From assembly GCA_013911065.1 (NCBI GenBank), contig JACERV010000007.1, positions 1 through 64,000 of the forward strand: a stretch of DNA of 64,000 nt. Direction: 5' to 3'. The position numbers were made by a program, and so were the translations under genes. Below the pieces are notes generated by a model. It was not told where the DNA came from. It did not search any database and saw only the letters and a list, made by a program, of their open reading frames with translations. The DNA is from Ruminococcus sp. (GTDB lineage Bacteria; Bacillota; Clostridia; Lachnospirales; Lachnospiraceae). The first letter of the stretch is position 1, and every line of letters starts with the position of its first letter. Of this stretch, positions 7,963 through 17,174 are shown in pieces.

Positions 7963-9093
7963 CTACTGATATTTATTAGGCTGCAAGCCGACATTCAGTA
8001 CAAAACCAATCCCCATATAGAAGCACACAATGGAAGTCAGTCCGGAACTTACAAAGGGGAGTGAAATCCCTGTATTTGGAAAAATCTGTGTTGCCACACT
8101 GATATTGATAAAAGTCTGTACTCCTATCAGTGCGGCAACTCCTCCACAGATGAGCTTTCCTCCGGTGTCTTTAGCTTTAACCCCAATTAAAATACACTCT
8201 ATTACTATTAATAATAACAAAATTATAACAACACAACAACCCACAAATCCTAATTCTTCACCAATAATTGCAAAAATAAAGTCTGTTTGAGGCTCTGAAA
8301 TGAAATTTCCGTTTTTTACCGAGGTTGTTGTATTATTGTTATAGCCTTTTCCTGTCAGCATTCCCGAGCCAATTGCCATCACAGAATTAATCTGCTGGTA
8401 TGCCTCATCCGTTGCATATTTTTCAGGTTCCAGCCAGGCCAGGATACGTTTTTGCTGATATCCCTTCAAGAAAGGCTGGTTTGGCTGGACCACCACTGCC
8501 AGAAACAGTGCCGATACGGGAATTACAATTGCAAGCACCGTTCCTATAAACTTATAGCTTAGTCCACCCAAATATAACATAATACAAAACAATGCTGCCA
8601 GACAAATTGTATTAGAAAGGTTCGGCTGCTTGTAAATCAGAATCAGCGAAGGCAAAATAAGAGCAGCCGCCTGTATAATCGTTTTTTTATTGTTCACTTC
8701 CTGTTCCCGCTCCATTAGAAACTTTGCGAAAAACAGAATTGTGATAAGTTTTGTTAAATCAGAGGGCTGAAACTGGATAAAACCAAGATCCAGCCATCTG
8801 GTAGCTCCGTTAATATTTTCACCAAAAAACAGAACTGCCAGCAATAAGACAATATTAATTCCGTACAGCGGCCAATACCAGTTCAGTACCCACTTGTAAT
8901 CAATCATGGAAATTACAATCATGGCGATGGCTCCAAACACAACACCTGCAATCTGTTTTCCCTGCACAGAGGCCTGTGCACTTCCCACTACAAAAATTCC
9001 AATAATAGAAATTGCAATCACAAGTGCAACCAGGCCGAATTTATAATCTTTTAAATGATATCTTTGCCTAATATTCAGAAAATGAAGTTTCAA
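7963..9093 (-). CDS. rodA: RodA, SEDS-family peptidoglycan glycosyltransferase
   Basis: Polytopic membrane protein (376 residues, about ten hydrophobic segments) that polymerises glycan strands during side-wall growth, working with a class B PBP such as the one at 10987-13854. SEDS landmarks: GATRWLDLGFIQFQPSDLTKL, the large extracellular loop with QQKRILAWLEPEKYATDEAYQ, and the C-terminal PNTGISLPFVSSGLTS. It could in principle be FtsW or SpoVE, but its place in the mre/min operon favours RodA. Start overlaps the minE stop by 4 nt. Confidence 0.92.
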   Translation of the reverse strand: MKLHFLNIRQRYHLKDYKFGLVALVIAISIIGIFVVGSAQASVQGKQIAGVVFGAIAMIVISMIDYKWVLNWYWPLYGINIVLLLAVLFFGENINGATRWLDLGFIQFQPSDLTKLITILFFAKFLMEREQEVNNKKTIIQAAALILPSLILIYKQPNLSNTICLAALFCIMLYLGGLSYKFIGTVLAIVIPVSALFLAVVVQPNQPFLKGYQQKRILAWLEPEKYATDEAYQQINSVMAIGSGMLTGKGYNNNTTTSVKNGNFISEPQTDFIFAIIGEELGFVGCCVVIILLLLIVIECILIGVKAKDTGGKLICGGVAALIGVQTFINISVATQIFPNTGISLPFVSSGLTSIVCFYMGIGFVLNVGLQPNKYQ

Positions 9094-9299
9094 TAGTCCT
9101 CTCCTGTAATCTTAATATGTATATCTGTACGTGTTATCTGAATGTGAAAGTCATCGGGTTTAATCTCCATATACTTTGATATCGTATGATAGATATCTGA
9201 AGAAAATTTTTCCGCCGTTTCGGGTGTGCACTGCATTCTGTCTGCCAACAGCAGAGTTTTCAGTCTCTCTTTTGCAACGTGAACAGATGGTACACTCAT
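9090..9299 (-). CDS. minE: Cell division topological specificity factor MinE
   Basis: A 69-residue protein with the MinE layout: an N-terminal MinD-contact helix (VAKERLKTLLLADRMQC) and a C-terminal dimer domain (IKPDDFHIQITRTDIHIKI). MinE stimulates MinD ATPase and restricts MinCD to the poles. It is shorter than E. coli MinE (88). It lies between minD and rodA with a 4-nt overlap to rodA. Presence of MinE in addition to MinCD suggests an oscillating Min system, as in some clostridia. Confidence 0.92.
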   Translation of the reverse strand: MSVPSVHVAKERLKTLLLADRMQCTPETAEKFSSDIYHTISKYMEIKPDDFHIQITRTDIHIKITGEDY

Positions 9300-9311
9300 A
9301 ATATTTCCCTC

Positions 9312-10103
9312 CTAATTTCTTTTAAACAGGCTGGAAAATTTTGCAAGAATTCCTTCCGTTTTGCCAAAATCCATAATGGGAATTTCTTCTCCCAGGATAC
9401 GTTTGCAGATGTTGGAATAAGCATGTCCGGATATACAATCTGCATTTACAATTGGTTCACCCTGATTTGTTGCAATAACAACATGTTCATCATCGGGAAT
9501 CACACCCAGCAGGTGAACTGCTAAAATCTCTGTCACATCTTCCACGGACATCATATCTCCCCGTTTTACCATATCTATTCGAAGACGGTTGACAATCAAA
9601 TCATTCTTTTTAATTCCATGTACTTCCAAAAGACCAATGATACGGTCTGCATCCCGGATGGCTGATACCTCCGGTGTAGTAACAATAATTGCCCTGTCAG
9701 CCCCCGCTATGGCATTTTCAAACCCCTGCTCAATACCGGCGGGACAGTCCAGAAGTATGTAATCAAATTCACCTTTCAAATCTGCAATCAGTTTGCGCAT
9801 TTGCTCCGGCGAAACTGCCGTCTTATCCTTTGTCTGGGCAGACGGAAGCAGATATAATTCTGGGAAACGCTTGTCCCTGATCAGAGCCTGCTTCAGCCTG
9901 CAGCTTCCTTCTATTACATCAACCAGATTATAGACAATCCTGTTTTCCAGCCCCATAACCACATCCAGATTCCGAAGTCCCAAATCCGTGTCTATGACAA
10001 TGACTTTCTTTCCAAGCTGTGATAAACCGATTCCTATATTCGCCGTCGTAGTCGTCTTTCCGACCCCGCCTTTTCCTGATGTAATAACAATGACTTCTCC
10101 CAT
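9312..10103 (-). CDS. minD: Septum site-determining protein MinD
   Basis: Membrane-associated ATPase that places MinC at the membrane and so controls division-site choice. The 263 residues begin with the deviant Walker A motif GKGGVGKTTTTANIG (about residues 10-24); IVIDTDLGLRNLDVVMGLENR and LLDCPAGIEQGF are the other nucleotide motifs. The end GILAKFSSLFKRN forms the amphipathic membrane-targeting helix. It lies between minC and minE, 90 nt from the former and 12 nt from the latter. Confidence 0.97.
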   Translation of the reverse strand: MGEVIVITSGKGGVGKTTTTANIGIGLSQLGKKVIVIDTDLGLRNLDVVMGLENRIVYNLVDVIEGSCRLKQALIRDKRFPELYLLPSAQTKDKTAVSPEQMRKLIADLKGEFDYILLDCPAGIEQGFENAIAGADRAIIVTTPEVSAIRDADRIIGLLEVHGIKKNDLIVNRLRIDMVKRGDMMSVEDVTEILAVHLLGVIPDDEHVVIATNQGEPIVNADCISGHAYSNICKRILGEEIPIMDFGKTEGILAKFSSLFKRN

Positions 10104-10193
10104 GTTTTCTTCCTCCTACAACTTCTTATTTCTGTCATATTCCAGATATTCCATAGTGCAGCCCCAAAGGCCGGCGCTGTGTAAAAAAGATAT

Positions 10194-10838
10194 TTAGTCC
10201 ACGAGCGGATCCACATAAATCCGGCGTCCGTCAACTACTGCTATCTTAGGGCCTTTGATACCGGAGCTTTCCTGATAGATAACCTGACGTTTTGCTTCAA
10301 TATCGCCAATTCGAAGTTGCTTAGGCTGCATGGACAGAGCAGTGACAAACGCATCTCTGTTTCCCGCCGCTCCTGCATGGACCGAGCCATACAAAGAACC
10401 AACAATGACAACATTTCCTTTGGCAATTACTTTAGCACCCAGCTCCACATCACCAAGTATGATGATGCTTGAGTCGGATTCCAGCACCTGTCTTTTTCTT
10501 AAAGTACCCCTGTAGAACTGTCCTTCCTTTTTTTGAATATTGGTGAGCGCATTCTCTACAATACTTTTGTATATCATTTCATTGGTTTCATCCCGGTCAA
10601 TAATGCAGACAATATCAATCTCTGTAATTTCAGAAATCAATTCCAGGATTTCCTTTTCCTGTTCATTCGATAGCTGCCTGCCCAAAAACGTGACTGCCAT
10701 TTTAGCTCCCTCAAAGAACTTTGCAGAATCTCTGAATTTAGACGCTACACTTTCCAGCAGAACATCAAATGGGACCTCCGGATCTAGGTGAACCTCAATC
10801 CCGTATTTGCAGCTTTTAATTGTTACCAGCTTGTCCAT
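10194..10838 (-). CDS. minC: Septum site-determining protein MinC
   Basis: Inhibitor of FtsZ assembly, recruited by MinD. From the ATG at 10838 the protein has 214 residues: an N-terminal FtsZ-inhibiting domain (about 1-95) and a C-terminal beta-helix domain (about 105-205) with GDVELGAKVIAKGNVVIVG and LYGSVHAGAAGNRDAFV. The frame remains open to 10937, but the upstream residues come from repeat DNA, while the ATG at 10838 follows GGAAGAT. The leader holds an inverted member of the CTAAG family. Confidence 0.94.
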   Translation of the reverse strand: MDKLVTIKSCKYGIEVHLDPEVPFDVLLESVASKFRDSAKFFEGAKMAVTFLGRQLSNEQEKEILELISEITEIDIVCIIDRDETNEMIYKSIVENALTNIQKKEGQFYRGTLRKRQVLESDSSIIILGDVELGAKVIAKGNVVIVGSLYGSVHAGAAGNRDAFVTALSMQPKQLRIGDIEAKRQVIYQESSGIKGPKIAVVDGRRIYVDPLVD

Positions 10839-10897
10839 GTTATCTTCCACATCCTTTTTGCGTAATGTAAATGAAGTTTTTCCGCGAAACAATGAAG

Positions 10898-10980
10898 TTC
10901 TTTTCGCTAAGCTCGTGAAATGCCTCGCTAATCTCAAAGAACGACCTGCGTGCTAGGCTCGAAAATACCTCGCCAATCAC
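10898..10980 (+). repeat. Inverted, divergent member of the CTAAG leader family (upstream of minC)
   Basis: On the plus strand there are two related words: CTAAG-CTCGTGAAATGCCTCGCTAA (10907-10931) and CTAGG-CTCGAAAATACCTCGCCAA (10953-10976). The second matches the copy A word CTAGG-TTCGAAAAGACCTCACCAA at most positions, but copy A carries it on the minus strand. The member therefore lies antisense to minC, unlike the four long arrays. It fills most of the 148-nt gap between the PBP2 gene and minC. Confidence 0.6.
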
Positions 10981-10986
10981 TATCGG

Positions 10987-13854
10987 TCAGTCCCCTGTAA
11001 TGGCAGTTCCGAGTTCTGCGGCAGAACCAGTGATTAACTCGTTCTTATCGGCAAGCTTAAAGTTTGCCTTGACAATATCTCTGCCTATTTCCGCAGCATA
11101 GGATGAACTGTAACCATTTGCGATACGCACTGCAATCGCAATCTCAGGTGATTCAGCCGGAGCAAATCCTACAAACAGACCATGGTCGGGATGCAGAGCG
11201 CTCTGCTGTGCTGTACCTGTTTTTCCTGCCATGGAAATCTCCAGACCAGAAAAGATGGTTGAATTATAGCCAATCACAGCCTCCATACCCTGATGTACCA
11301 GGTTCCATGTGTTGCTGCTCACATCTGTAATCTCGCGGGCAACAACCGGCTCATACTGCTTAATAATCTTCCCGTTTACATCTGTAGTTTTCCCCAATAA
11401 GGTCAGGTTGTAAACTGTTCCTTTATTTGCCACTGTCGCAACATATCTGTTGAGCTGGCTGACCGTATAATTATTCGTACCTTGTCCAATTGCAGACAGC
11501 ACAGAATATTCATCGGAAATCTGAGGTTCTGACTCCGGAATTTCCAGGCCTGACTTTTCACCAAGGCCAAATTCCTCGGCATACTTTGCCAATGCTTCCA
11601 CTCCTTTATCACTGTCATAATTTCCTTCTGAATCCATCCCCAAGTCATATCCCACTTCATAAAAGAAATTGTTGCAGGAAACCTCCAGCGCGCCTACCAC
11701 ATTCAGGGAACCGTGGTAACCAGGATAAATCCAGCACCTGGGGCTCGGAGTCACCTTATCAAATTCACCGGTACAAGTGAGGTAAGTCTCTCCTCCAATA
11801 ATCCCCTCTGTAAGTCCTGCCACAGAAGACAGCATCTTGTAAGTAGAGCCTGGTGCGGTACGCTCCTGTGTGGCGTTATTGTAAAACGGGCGGGAAAGCC
11901 CGGTTACAAGCTGATTATAATATTGGGAGTCCATTGTGTTGGCCAGCCGGTTATTATCATATCCGGGATAAGACACACATGCCAGCACCTCCCCTGTATT
12001 TGGGTCACTGACTACCGCAGAGCCTGTACAAGGTTCTAATGCAAGCTGCCCGGGTGTGATCTCCAAATTCTGAATTTTCTGATACAGCCATGTATAAGAA
12101 TCTAAACCTCCGCTGACCAGTCCATTATATGTCTCCTCATCCATAGGCAGGACACCCTGCTCATATACCATGGCGCAAATCTGTCCGCCACTGATACTAC
12201 CTGATTTTATAAGATATTTGTAGAGAAGTTTGTCGAAATTCACATCTGAATTCAAATAATCTTCCAAAAACGATAAAATCCCCTGATAAATTTCTGCTGA
12301 ATCCGAATATTTCTCTGCAGATACGTAATCCGACAGCTTGGAAGTGTCTATCCAGTTCTGGGAAATTGCATAATTCAAGTACTGGTTCAGACTGATTGTC
12401 TCATCTGTTGTCCATTGCTTATAGATATCGTCACTGGTATTTATCGCATCCTTCATCAGAATTCCTGTATCTGTCTGAAGAACATTGATAGAGATATAGT
12501 CCATATAAGCTTTCATATCATCGGGTAAATCCCGGTAAGCCGCAGCACCGCTGTTCTTCATTTCATTGATGATATTCTGGACCTCCTGAACTTTATTATT
12601 CTGGAAAATGGCATATACCTGTTTTTCCACCGGTTTGGCATCATCTGCACCGAAATGTGTCTCATCTATAATTTCATTTCCAATAAACGCATTGTAGGCA
12701 TCATCCACCGGAATAATAATCTCCTTAGAATCGGAAGTTGTGCTCGGGTCATAATTCATCACATTTCTAAGCTTGCTCAGAACAATACTTGCCAGTTTTT
12801 CCTCAATCAACTGATACGTCTGCTCCTGCAGCTCTTTATCAATCGTCAGGTAAACGTCATTTCCAGCCTCGGGCTCCTTATTGCTGACCGTATCGGTTAC
12901 CTTTCCCACACTATCCACATACAGTTCGGTTTCCCCTTTTGTCCCCTGCAAAACCTCATCCATCGTCTGCTCAAGGCCTGCTTTTCCGATGATATCGGTC
13001 TTTGAGTACTTCTCTTTCTGATCCTTATCCAGAGCATCGTACTCTTCCTGGGATATCTTCCCAGTGTAACCAATGATAGAGGCAAAATATTTACTGTCCG
13101 CATAACGCCGCATAGAATCCTCTGCAATATCTACCCCGTCCAGCTTGTCCAAGTTCTCCATAATAGCTGCCACAGTCTCATCACTGACATCCTTTGCCAG
13201 GGTGGTGGGGATATATTTCTGGAAACTGTTCAGATTAATGGCATAACGTAAGTTTACCATTTTCAAAATATAGCTCTTGTCCAGTTTTTTTACATCCAGA
13301 CCATAGCCGTAAGTTTTATTTGTACACAAATAATTGATAATGTCCTCCGCCGATGCATTTTGCTGGCTTTCGTCAAGCAGCTCGATTGTTTTAAGCCCGT
13401 ACACATCCGCAATGAAACGAAGCTTCAGCGTCTTATTGGTCTGGGAAAACTCATAATTCCCGGCTGAATCCAGTACGATACCGAAGTCACTGATGACAGA
13501 ATCCTTGTTCGTCTCTACTATGGAAATCACCTTGTCCAAAATTCCGTTCAGAATCTCATTCTTTTCTTTTCTCGTATCGGCTACAATATTATCCTCTATA
13601 GTTACAGAATACGCCAGCTCATTGTAAGCCAGCAATTTTCCGTTTCTGTCATAAATATTTCCTCTTGTTCCGGCTATTTCACGGGTTTTCCTAATCTGAA
13701 GTTTGTAGTTGTCCAGATAATCCTGACCCTTCACAATCTGCAAATAAAATACGCGGTTAATCAATACTGCAAATAAGATGCAGAATGCCAGAATTAAAAC
13801 AAACAGCCGCGATTTTACAATTCGGTAAATGGCATCTTTTATACGCTCAAACAA
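10987..13854 (-). CDS. mrdA: Class B penicillin-binding protein (PBP2-type, MrdA)
   Basis: Transpeptidase partner of RodA in side-wall synthesis: one N-terminal membrane segment, the dimerisation domain (AGTRGNIYDRNGKLLAYNELA) and a C-terminal transpeptidase domain with STYK (about residue 670), SCN (about 726) and KTGTAQQ (about 878). At about 955 residues it is some 300 longer than a typical PBP2; the excess is an insert of roughly 240 residues between the pedestal and the transpeptidase domain. Start unclear: a GTG at 13866 overlaps the ribosome site, so the TTG at 13854, 11 nt after GGAG, is chosen. Its start overlaps or abuts the end of mreD. Confidence 0.9.
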   Translation of the reverse strand: MFERIKDAIYRIVKSRLFVLILAFCILFAVLINRVFYLQIVKGQDYLDNYKLQIRKTREIAGTRGNIYDRNGKLLAYNELAYSVTIEDNIVADTRKEKNEILNGILDKVISIVETNKDSVISDFGIVLDSAGNYEFSQTNKTLKLRFIADVYGLKTIELLDESQQNASAEDIINYLCTNKTYGYGLDVKKLDKSYILKMVNLRYAINLNSFQKYIPTTLAKDVSDETVAAIMENLDKLDGVDIAEDSMRRYADSKYFASIIGYTGKISQEEYDALDKDQKEKYSKTDIIGKAGLEQTMDEVLQGTKGETELYVDSVGKVTDTVSNKEPEAGNDVYLTIDKELQEQTYQLIEEKLASIVLSKLRNVMNYDPSTTSDSKEIIIPVDDAYNAFIGNEIIDETHFGADDAKPVEKQVYAIFQNNKVQEVQNIINEMKNSGAAAYRDLPDDMKAYMDYISINVLQTDTGILMKDAINTSDDIYKQWTTDETISLNQYLNYAISQNWIDTSKLSDYVSAEKYSDSAEIYQGILSFLEDYLNSDVNFDKLLYKYLIKSGSISGGQICAMVYEQGVLPMDEETYNGLVSGGLDSYTWLYQKIQNLEITPGQLALEPCTGSAVVSDPNTGEVLACVSYPGYDNNRLANTMDSQYYNQLVTGLSRPFYNNATQERTAPGSTYKMLSSVAGLTEGIIGGETYLTCTGEFDKVTPSPRCWIYPGYHGSLNVVGALEVSCNNFFYEVGYDLGMDSEGNYDSDKGVEALAKYAEEFGLGEKSGLEIPESEPQISDEYSVLSAIGQGTNNYTVSQLNRYVATVANKGTVYNLTLLGKTTDVNGKIIKQYEPVVAREITDVSSNTWNLVHQGMEAVIGYNSTIFSGLEISMAGKTGTAQQSALHPDHGLFVGFAPAESPEIAIAVRIANGYSSSYAAEIGRDIVKANFKLADKNELITGSAAELGTAITGD

Positions 13855-14380
13855 ATTTACTTGCACTCCTTTTTTCTTCTGCTTCCAATTTACGGTTCAA
13901 ATATAAAATTAACGGGTATATTCCCAGGGCAACTACAATAGTATATATGAGCTCAGGTATAATATTATGACTGAGATAGTATATAAAGTGGAACTCACTG
14001 CGCAGCATAAACATCAATAGATAAATTACCATGCCATAGAGAAATTCACTTGCTGCAATCAATGCCAGGGGCAGTTTAATATCTTCATCATAATATACCT
14101 GCTGGAACAGCCCGTTGATAAAGCCTATGAGCAGATAAATCAGAGCATAAAACCCCAAAATATTTCCAAACTGTATATCCATCAGAAGGCCGGAGAAAAA
14201 CCCCACAAACATTCCTTCTTTTGAGCTCCTCATAAAACCAAAGGCTGCGGTGATAATAAGCATGAGATTTGGTTTGACAGAAGCTAAAGCCAGGTGGGGA
14301 AACAAGGTACACTGCAAGAGATAACATACAATCAGAATAACTGCTGTCACAGCAATTCTTTTAGCCTTCATCAATTTCAT
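13847..14380 (-). CDS. mreD: Rod shape-determining protein MreD
   Basis: Small polytopic membrane protein (177 residues, about five hydrophobic segments) of the elongasome, linking MreC, RodA and PBP2. Sequence signatures are weak in this family, but the segment PNLMLIITAAFGFMRSSKEG and the position between mreC and the PBP2 gene identify it. Start follows GGGAGGGAATAGCAG. Its last codons overlap the first codons of the PBP2 gene. Confidence 0.9.
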   Translation of the reverse strand: MKLMKAKRIAVTAVILIVCYLLQCTLFPHLALASVKPNLMLIITAAFGFMRSSKEGMFVGFFSGLLMDIQFGNILGFYALIYLLIGFINGLFQQVYYDEDIKLPLALIAASEFLYGMVIYLLMFMLRSEFHFIYYLSHNIIPELIYTIVVALGIYPLILYLNRKLEAEEKRSASKFV

Positions 14381-14394
14381 CTGCTATTCCCTCC

Positions 14395-15255
14395 CTAATC
14401 TTTACCAGTTAAGTCCGCTTTGGTAGTCGTAATGATAAGGACCTCCTGAAGATTTTTAAAATCCACCACCGGGGTAATATAACCGGAACGGGTGAGGTTA
14501 TTAGAATCTACAGTGATTTCACTAATATAACCAAGCAAAATCCCCTGTAAGTATTTATCACTGATATGAGAAGTTACAATCTGATCTCCTACCTGAACTT
14601 TATTCTCATTGTTCTCCATCTGCTCAAAATGGATTTTCCCGTCATTAATCAGAGTCAAGTCTCCCCTTACCATACACTTATCAGAGGTAGACAAAACCAT
14701 ACCGCTGACATTGCTGGAATCATCAATGATAGAGCGTACCGTAGACCATGTAGGCCCTGTCTTTGTGACAATCCCTACCAGACCGCTTCCAGCCATCACA
14801 TTCATATCCACCTTTATGCCGTCTTTGCTTCCCTTGTCAATCGTAAAGGTACTAAACCAGTTGCCGGAATCTTTTCCAATAACATGAGCACCTGTCTTCT
14901 CATAGTCTGCATAGTTCTGGTCCAATTTATATAAATCCTGCAGTCTTTCCAATTCATATTTTTCTTCCTGCAAATTATTATTCTCTGTTATAAGCTCATC
15001 TACTTTCTTCTGGAGACGGTCATTTTCCTTTTTCATATCCTGAAGTGTATCAAAATTATCACTGATATCTCCCAGCCAGATTCCAATCTGGTTGATACCC
15101 TTCTGCATAGGAATCACAGTCACGCCTGCAACGCCTTTAAACGGACCTGCTGCTTTATCAGAAAACGCGGACAGGACCATCAGCAGAATGCAGAACAGGG
15201 AAAGCCCTGCCAGCCAGTATTTATTTGATGATGAGGTTTGATTTTTCTTTTTCAT
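14395..15255 (-). CDS. mreC: Rod shape-determining protein MreC
   Basis: Bitopic elongasome scaffold. The 286 residues have one N-terminal transmembrane segment (about 12-30), a coiled coil (about 70-115, rich in Lys, Glu, Asn and Leu) and the beta-barrel MreC domain outside the membrane (about 120-275) with VIGKDSGNWFSTFTIDKGS and MNVMAGSGLVGIVTKTG. It starts 1 nt after the mreB stop and precedes mreD by 14 nt, so mreBCD is one transcription unit. Confidence 0.95.
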   Translation of the reverse strand: MKKKNQTSSSNKYWLAGLSLFCILLMVLSAFSDKAAGPFKGVAGVTVIPMQKGINQIGIWLGDISDNFDTLQDMKKENDRLQKKVDELITENNNLQEEKYELERLQDLYKLDQNYADYEKTGAHVIGKDSGNWFSTFTIDKGSKDGIKVDMNVMAGSGLVGIVTKTGPTWSTVRSIIDDSSNVSGMVLSTSDKCMVRGDLTLINDGKIHFEQMENNENKVQVGDQIVTSHISDKYLQGILLGYISEITVDSNNLTRSGYITPVVDFKNLQEVLIITTTKADLTGKD

Positions 15256-15256
15256 A

Positions 15257-16279
15257 TTATCTCAGCCACCTATAATCTTCGTCTAACATAGAATATGTCA
15301 GCTTCCTATAATCTTTATTTAATATAATCTTTTTCAATCCCGTCACTGCACAAAGTTCAGGAGTCTGTGCAGTTGTCACCTTGAGTCCGGTGCTCTCTTC
15401 GAGATATGTAGACAGACCCTTCAAATTCGCCAGCCCGCCTGTCAAAAAGATTCCGCTTTGCTCAATTCCTCTGCGTACATCCGGAGGAGTTCTGTCTATC
15501 ATAGATTTGATGGCACGGACACACTCTGCCAAAGGCTCTTTCATAGCTGCCCTCACAATACCAATGGGGATACTGTCCTGCTGAGGCACACCTGTAATCA
15601 GATTCCTTCCCGCAACACTCAAGGAAGTGTCCGCATCCTGCTCAAATACACCAAATGTCTTTCTAAGTGTCTCCGCCGTAACCCGGCCTATTAAAAAGTC
15701 CCGGCTATGGCGGACCCTGTTTGCAACTGCAGTATCAAAATGGACTCCTCCGATTTTTATAAGCCGGTTTAAAACCATCCCTCCTGATGCCAGTACGGAC
15801 AACTCAGTGGTCTCTCCCCCAAAATTGGCCACGAAGATTCCTTTTTCATTCCAGATGTCGACTCCCATCCCTACTGCATCTGCAATCCCCCGTTCTACAA
15901 TACGGACTGATTTTGCTTTTGCTGTAGAATGAAATACCAAATCATAAAATGCCCGCTTTTCCACTTCTGTCACATCTGTGGGAACGGCAATTACATATTC
16001 GGCCCCCCGGGAAACCTGTTTTTTCATTTTCAGCAGGTTCTGCAGCAGATACTGCATATCATCAAAATGTGCAATTACTCCGTTCTGCATGGGAAAGACA
16101 ACCTGTATGTTGACCGGTGTCTTCTCAAACATCGAATAAGCCTCGTCACCTATGGAAAAAATGTACTTTTTATCCTGCATTGCAATTACATTTTTTGCCT
16201 TCCATATATGATCTTTTTTCTTGTCATATAATTTTATCTCATACGTTCCTAAATCAAGTCCGTATACATTTCTGGCCAT
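15257..16279 (-). CDS. mreB: Rod shape-determining protein MreB (actin homologue)
   Basis: Filament-forming ATPase that orients cell-wall synthesis. The 340 residues contain the actin-fold motifs: phosphate-1 (GLDLGTYEIKLYD), phosphate-2 (IFVANFGGETTELSVLASGG) and adenosine (GIFLTGGLANLKGL). The first motif departs from the usual DLGTANTL, so this could be a divergent MreB or Mbl paralogue, but linkage to mreC and mreD supports the MreB role. It lies 14 nt after radC. Confidence 0.92.
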   Translation of the reverse strand: MARNVYGLDLGTYEIKLYDKKKDHIWKAKNVIAMQDKKYIFSIGDEAYSMFEKTPVNIQVVFPMQNGVIAHFDDMQYLLQNLLKMKKQVSRGAEYVIAVPTDVTEVEKRAFYDLVFHSTAKAKSVRIVERGIADAVGMGVDIWNEKGIFVANFGGETTELSVLASGGMVLNRLIKIGGVHFDTAVANRVRHSRDFLIGRVTAETLRKTFGVFEQDADTSLSVAGRNLITGVPQQDSIPIGIVRAAMKEPLAECVRAIKSMIDRTPPDVRRGIEQSGIFLTGGLANLKGLSTYLEESTGLKVTTAQTPELCAVTGLKKIILNKDYRKLTYSMLDEDYRWLR

Positions 16280-16293
16280 ACCTGAATTTTCTC

Positions 16294-16989
16294 CTATATA
16301 AGTCCCTTTTCCCGCATACTGATATAACAGTTATTCCCAATAATGATGTGATCCAACAGTTCCACACCGATTAACTGCCCTGCATCGCGGATTCTCTTCG
16401 TAATGAGTATATCCTCTCTGCTGGGAGCCGGATCACCGCTTGGGTGATTATGAAGCAGTATAATGGATACCGCATTCTTCTGTAATGCTTCCACAAACAG
16501 CTCACGGGGTGAAATAACCGTAGAATTGATGGTTCCCTTTGAAATATCAGTTTCCCCAATTAAACGTGTTTTTGTATTGAGAAGCAAAAGCTTCATAGAT
16601 TCCTGGCTGCTGTGCCGCATATCTTCCATATAATATTTGGCAATGGAAGCAGGCGTTGTAAAACTTAACCCCTGATATGCAGAAGCTTTGGAAAGTCTCT
16701 TTGACAATTCCGATAAACATAAAATCTGAACCGCCTTGACCATTCCGATTCCTTTAATCTGAAGCAGCTGCTCCAAAGTCCATTTGTGAATATTGAGAAT
16801 GCCTTCCTGGGAGAAAACCGGGTGCAAAAGTTTTTCGGCCAATTGCAGGGAATTCTCACCCCTAGTCCCTGTACGCAACAAAACAGCCAGTAATTCAATA
16901 TTCGTTAAATTACTCGCTCCGAATCTCGCACATTTCTCATAAGGGCGTTCTTCTTCCAACATCTCTTTCATTGTAGCATTTTTGTTCAT
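16294..16989 (-). CDS. radC: RadC-family JAB/MPN-domain protein
   Basis: About 231 residues. The C-terminal domain holds the JAMM metal site HNHPSGDPAPSRED (HxH...D) with the conserved LFVEALQKNAVSIILLHNHP; the N-terminal part has a helix-hairpin-helix-like segment (LLQIKGIGMVKAVQIL). Despite its name the role of RadC in DNA repair is doubtful. Linkage to mreBCD is widespread in Firmicutes. The frame is open to a TTG at 17010; ATG 16989 is chosen, and ATG 16971 (MKEMLEEERPYEKC) is also possible. Confidence 0.9.
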   Translation of the reverse strand: MNKNATMKEMLEEERPYEKCARFGASNLTNIELLAVLLRTGTRGENSLQLAEKLLHPVFSQEGILNIHKWTLEQLLQIKGIGMVKAVQILCLSELSKRLSKASAYQGLSFTTPASIAKYYMEDMRHSSQESMKLLLLNTKTRLIGETDISKGTINSTVISPRELFVEALQKNAVSIILLHNHPSGDPAPSREDILITKRIRDAGQLIGVELLDHIIIGNNCYISMREKGLI

Positions 16990-17174
16990 ATGGATCATAT
17001 CCAACTGCAAATGTCACGACGGCTTAATCCGCTCAGCGGCTCAAACCCTCACGGCTAATTTTAGCATAAATTAAATTTCATGTACAGGTCCTGCATTCTT
17101 AATTTTTTATGAACAGTTCAGCCATGCAAATTTTCAATGATGTATGCCGGAGAAAGCTTGCTTTCATATACATA

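Noticed and set aside
17020-17070. CCGCTCAGCGG hairpin and CTCACGGCTAA words upstream of radC as a further CTAAG-family member
   Set aside because: Similarity to the minC element is limited to a few bases; too weak to include.
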